Source: Erigeron canadensis
Lineage: Eukaryota > Streptophyta > Magnoliopsida > Asterales > Asteraceae
Length of the DNA stretch: 64,000 bases
NCBI RefSeq assembly: GCF_010389155.1
Contig: NC_057769.1
Span: forward strand, 28,768,735-28,832,734
Direction of reading: 5' to 3'
The notes under the pieces were generated by a model. It was not told the DNA's origin. It worked only from the letters and a program-made list of their open reading frames with translations, and did no database searches. The first letter of the stretch is position 1; the number at the start of each line of letters is the position of its first letter. Position numbers and translations under genes: made by a program. Positions 52,074-64,000 of the stretch are shown in pieces.

Positions 52074-53907
52074 TTGATGGCACTTTTAATGCTTTGTTAA
52101 ACTTTACATGGAACTTTGAGTTTTTGTTGCTCCCAATTTCATTTAGCAAATTACAAATTACGAAGTTGCTTGACATTTATGTTATGTTCTTTGTTTGTGT
52201 CGGTTTGTTTATTAGCTTTGTTATCCCAATTCCGTTTACATAACCTGATTTTCCATGTACTCCTGCTGCTATATTTGAATTATGCATTCCACCCTCATGT
52301 AAAACTTTTGCTCAAGGATGCTGCCACAGCCCTTTTTTTAACCGCCATTTGATATTGTTTTTCGTTAGTAACTTTGTTGAAAATTAGAAAGGATGTGCTT
52401 CAACAATATGCTCGATTACAGCGGTCCCACAAAATCTATGTTTGTAATTCTGTGTAAGACCTTTTGTTACTTTACTATTTATTAACCAATTGTATGGCAC
52501 GTCTATTCTTCTAGACGTTATTTTGTTTTAATGATACCTTTCAATGACTAAAACCATTTTGGAGCACAAAGTAGACCATCACTTGTAAATTTATCCATAA
52601 GAATAATACATGATCACTCTTGTTCTCTTCTTACATACAAGTGGAGATGCATGAAATTTCGTTTACCAATTTAAAAAAAAAATCATTGTATTGTCGTTTT
52701 CTTTTATAAACATACTAGATTATTTTCTCGCGTAATACGTCAGAATAACATGTTATAGTTTTACAATAACATAATTAATATTTATAAAAAGTACATGTTA
52801 AAAAACATGTTGAAATACAATTGTTACTTGAAAATAATTTTATTGTATATGGTTTGGAAGATATGTTTCTTATATCTTTATATAACGATGGTTTACAATT
52901 AAAAAAATCTTCAATTTAGAATGTTTTAATTTGCTTTAATTGTTTTCTTTTTCAACTTTGATGGTAAAATGTGTGTTATCTAATATAATATTTGATTAAA
53001 ATTTATATCAACGTAAATATATTTAAACTCCATCCATTTTTATATTTTAAATGAAATATTTTAATAATATAAACAAAATGATCAAATTAAAAAAATATCC
53101 AACTACTATATTTTAAAATTTGAAGGGGTGGAATGATATAATTCTTAAAAATCATATTAGATTCATACTAATATTATTTCAACTATCAAATTACTAACTA
53201 TATATTGCTAACATGTATCCATCTAATAAAGAATCATGACATATACGATGAGGTTTACTTTACAATGGACAAAGTCATTTAATATTATCTCAATTGTCCT
53301 AAATAAGTGTTTTTAATAAAAAAGACACACATTTATATAAATGCATAGTCATTATAAGGTGTTATTTTACTGCTATTGCTATATTATGATTCATTTAACA
53401 CCGTTCATTCGTGTTGCTTGTGTAATTAACGTCATCTATATGGTTATTTGGATAGGACATATATAGATTGATAATTGTAACTTAGTTTAACACAACATGC
53501 GATATATAGATTGATAATTAGATTCCTAAGTAATTTTAGTGTATAACTAAACTATTCGAGCAAAACGTTAAAGCACAAGTATAATGACAATGCAGACATA
53601 TCCCGATGAATGAAAGACATCCAAAGAAACGAAAACCTTACTTAGTGAGACCACTAATAGATGATGTATCTATTTTTTTAACTGTTTAGTCCGGAATTTA
53701 AACGAACACTAATTTAACTTTATGTTTTTTTAATGGTTTAATTCTTAGCTGGTTAAATATTTGTCAACTTATGATATTATAAATATTTAACATTTCATTA
53801 ATTATATATGTTTCCCGCGTAATTTATATATTATTTAAAATATATATAAATTAAAGATATCACTTCTTTAAATGTTTTTGTCAACATAAAAATTTTAAAA
53901 ACTAAAA
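52074..53907. other. 3' flank of the pseudogene and AT-rich spacer
   Basis: Up to about 52510 it is shared with the deletion derivative at 48.6-49.1 kb. Beyond that AT-rich DNA without a recognised gene or complete transposon. Confidence 0.4.
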
Positions 53908-54218
53908 TCTATACTACTTTATAAAGCAAACTACCTCTCCTCCTTTAAGTAATTAAGATTTTGAAATGACCATATTATTCCTCTTCTTTATTCACTAATA
54001 TAAACATCTTCACTTATTTACCTACAATACTCTTAATGAAATATTACAATATAGATCCTTCAACTCTTAAAGTACCATATTAAACTCTCTTATATTAATT
54101 AAGTTACATTCACCACCACGCCACCACCATCGTCACCGCCTCACATCGTCGACGCCACTGCATCCAATACCTTCGTCGCTACTACCATTATTATCGTATT
54201 GTGCGGGTATCCGTTTAG
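53908..54218 (+). mobile_element. Short non-autonomous Helitron (family H), plus orientation
   Basis: Starts TCTATACTACTTTATAAAGC after host A at 53908 and ends in a weak hairpin then TTAG (CTAG with one change) before T at 54219. The interior CACCACCACGCCACC is the reverse of the G-rich stretch in the other copies. 311 bp, non-coding. Confidence 0.75.
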
Positions 54219-54910
54219 TTTTAAATTATATTAATGGAAAAGCCAAGTAACAAATATAATTCACCATACAAAGGAGGTAACGTCGGTCATCTGCAATTAA
54301 GTAGCTTTTGATGTTTTTTATTATTCTTTTTTTTTTTCTGCCAATTACATGTAACCAAGTATATGTGTATATTTATGGTACACGTGATTTAGGAATGAAT
54401 TTTTAGCTTTTACGTATGGTATGTTTATTTACGGTTTAGGATTTAAAGGGTTTTTTTTTATAATTATATAAAGTGAAAGTATTAATATCGTCATTTAAAA
54501 AAATAAAACAATTAAATTTGATTAATGGTTATAGATTAAAGTTGAAATTCATCCAAGGGTTCTATTTGTTTAGAGATGAATTTAGGACCTTGTTATATAT
54601 ATATTGGTAGATGAAATGCCATAACAAATGATGTGATGAACAAGATACCATTACTTACGAAAGCACAGATTACATATAACTAGCCAACAAAAGTATATAT
54701 ATGCATTCAAAAATTTCATTTTGTTCTAAAAATCAAGCCTACAAATCCTCCTACATGTATGTGTACTTCATCTAACCGAGTATAGGTAAGTGGGCGGTTC
54801 TAATGTATCGGATGAGTGACATAAGTTGATACTGTAGATTAATTTGTAGGTTACAATAGCAATGCTCAAATGCAATTTATTTATAACCATACTAAACATA
54901 AATGATTGCT
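54219..54910. other. 3' flank of AAE copy 2
   Basis: AT-rich; presumably holds the AAE copy 2 3' untranslated region nearest 54910. No other gene seen. Confidence 0.4.
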
Positions 54911-63425
<8,515 letters not shown>

Positions 63426-64000
63426 GTTTGTTTGTGTGTTGGGGTGTCCTGTATTATCCTAAATATAACTGTTTTAACTGTCTATCATTAAAGGAAAGAA
63501 AGATATGGAGTTGAAAAAAAAACATTTGCCTTTTCGAGGGGAATCCTTATCTTTCACCGGTACAAAAGGATTTTATTACATATCGGTATTTTAGTTGAAC
63601 CGGTTGACTAAATTGTTACGAGTATTATTTAGAAGTTACTTTTGTCCGTATGCAAATACGCAGAATAACAAACCGCAATCATACAATTATAAGATTTACA
63701 TAATGTTAAAATTGCTCGATTTTATACCACAAAAAATCCGAGTGTCAATATGTATTTTTTCTAAACGTTTTACTACTTATATCAAATTTTTATAATAAAA
63801 GTTATACAAATTATAATTTTGAACCCTTATTGATAATCTAAACATTATTCAAATAAACAAATAATTGTATTAAACAAGATAATAATTTCAATATTTAATT
63901 TTAACGATACTACCAATTAAAAAATGACAAGATTAAAAGTTGATGTTTACCTTTAGTAACAATAAAGAAATGAACTTTCAAAACTGGTTTTTACCAACTA
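63426..64000. other. Promoter side of AAE copy 2
   Basis: Upstream DNA of the minus-strand gene. No gene; a short open frame at 63595-63795 has no recognisable domain. It shows no evident similarity to the region upstream of copy 1 (44038-44500). Confidence 0.4.

Overview
The window is AT-rich plant nuclear DNA. Split genes with GT-AG introns, families restricted to or typical of plants (RALF peptide, B3 domain, class A4 heat-shock factor, plastid AAE15/16-type acyl activators) and a dense layer of Helitrons, hAT/Stowaway MITEs, SINEs and solo LTRs all point to a eudicot. The SINE and MITE content fits an asterid such as Asteraceae, but that placement is an inference. No prokaryotic, organellar or viral block was seen.

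Layout. 1-5.8 kb is repeat-rich intergenic DNA. 5.8-9.2 kb carries S-adenosylhomocysteine hydrolase (SAHH, 3 exons, + strand). 9.2-19.6 kb is a tandem duplication: each unit starts in the SAHH 3' untranslated region and carries a small single-domain B3 gene followed by a RALF gene (both - strand). The first RALF copy is a pseudogene broken by a solo LTR, a deletion and an in-frame stop; the second is intact. 19.6-25.5 kb is transposon-rich, with a solo LTR between two 180-bp direct repeats and a hAT-like MITE nested in a Helitron remnant. 25.5-25.9 kb encodes an intronless RING-H2 protein (-). 27.6-30.2 kb encodes a class A4-like heat-shock factor (-, 2 exons). 30.6-31.4 kb is a SINE with a TIR element nested in it; an uninterrupted paralogous site lies at about 35.45 kb. 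32.5-32.7 kb is an Au-like SINE with a 14-bp target duplication. 33.6-34.6 kb encodes an RBR-type E3 ligase (+, 2 exons). 35.9-44.0 kb and 54.9-63.4 kb hold two complete 18-exon genes for AAE15/16-type chloroplast acyl-activating enzymes (-), in tandem. The 10.9 kb between them holds MITEs, short Helitrons, a LINE 3' end, an F-box/LRR pseudogene and a shorter deletion derivative of that pseudogene.

Working together. These are independent plant genes, not an operon. SAHH serves the methyl cycle, the AAE pair activates fatty acids in plastids, RALF is a secreted signal, HSF and B3 are nuclear regulators, and the RING-H2 and RBR proteins are ubiquitin ligases. The clearest stories are structural: two tandem duplications with readable breakpoints, and several transposon insertions dated against each other by nesting, target-site duplications and empty sites. 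I found no clearly new biochemical system.
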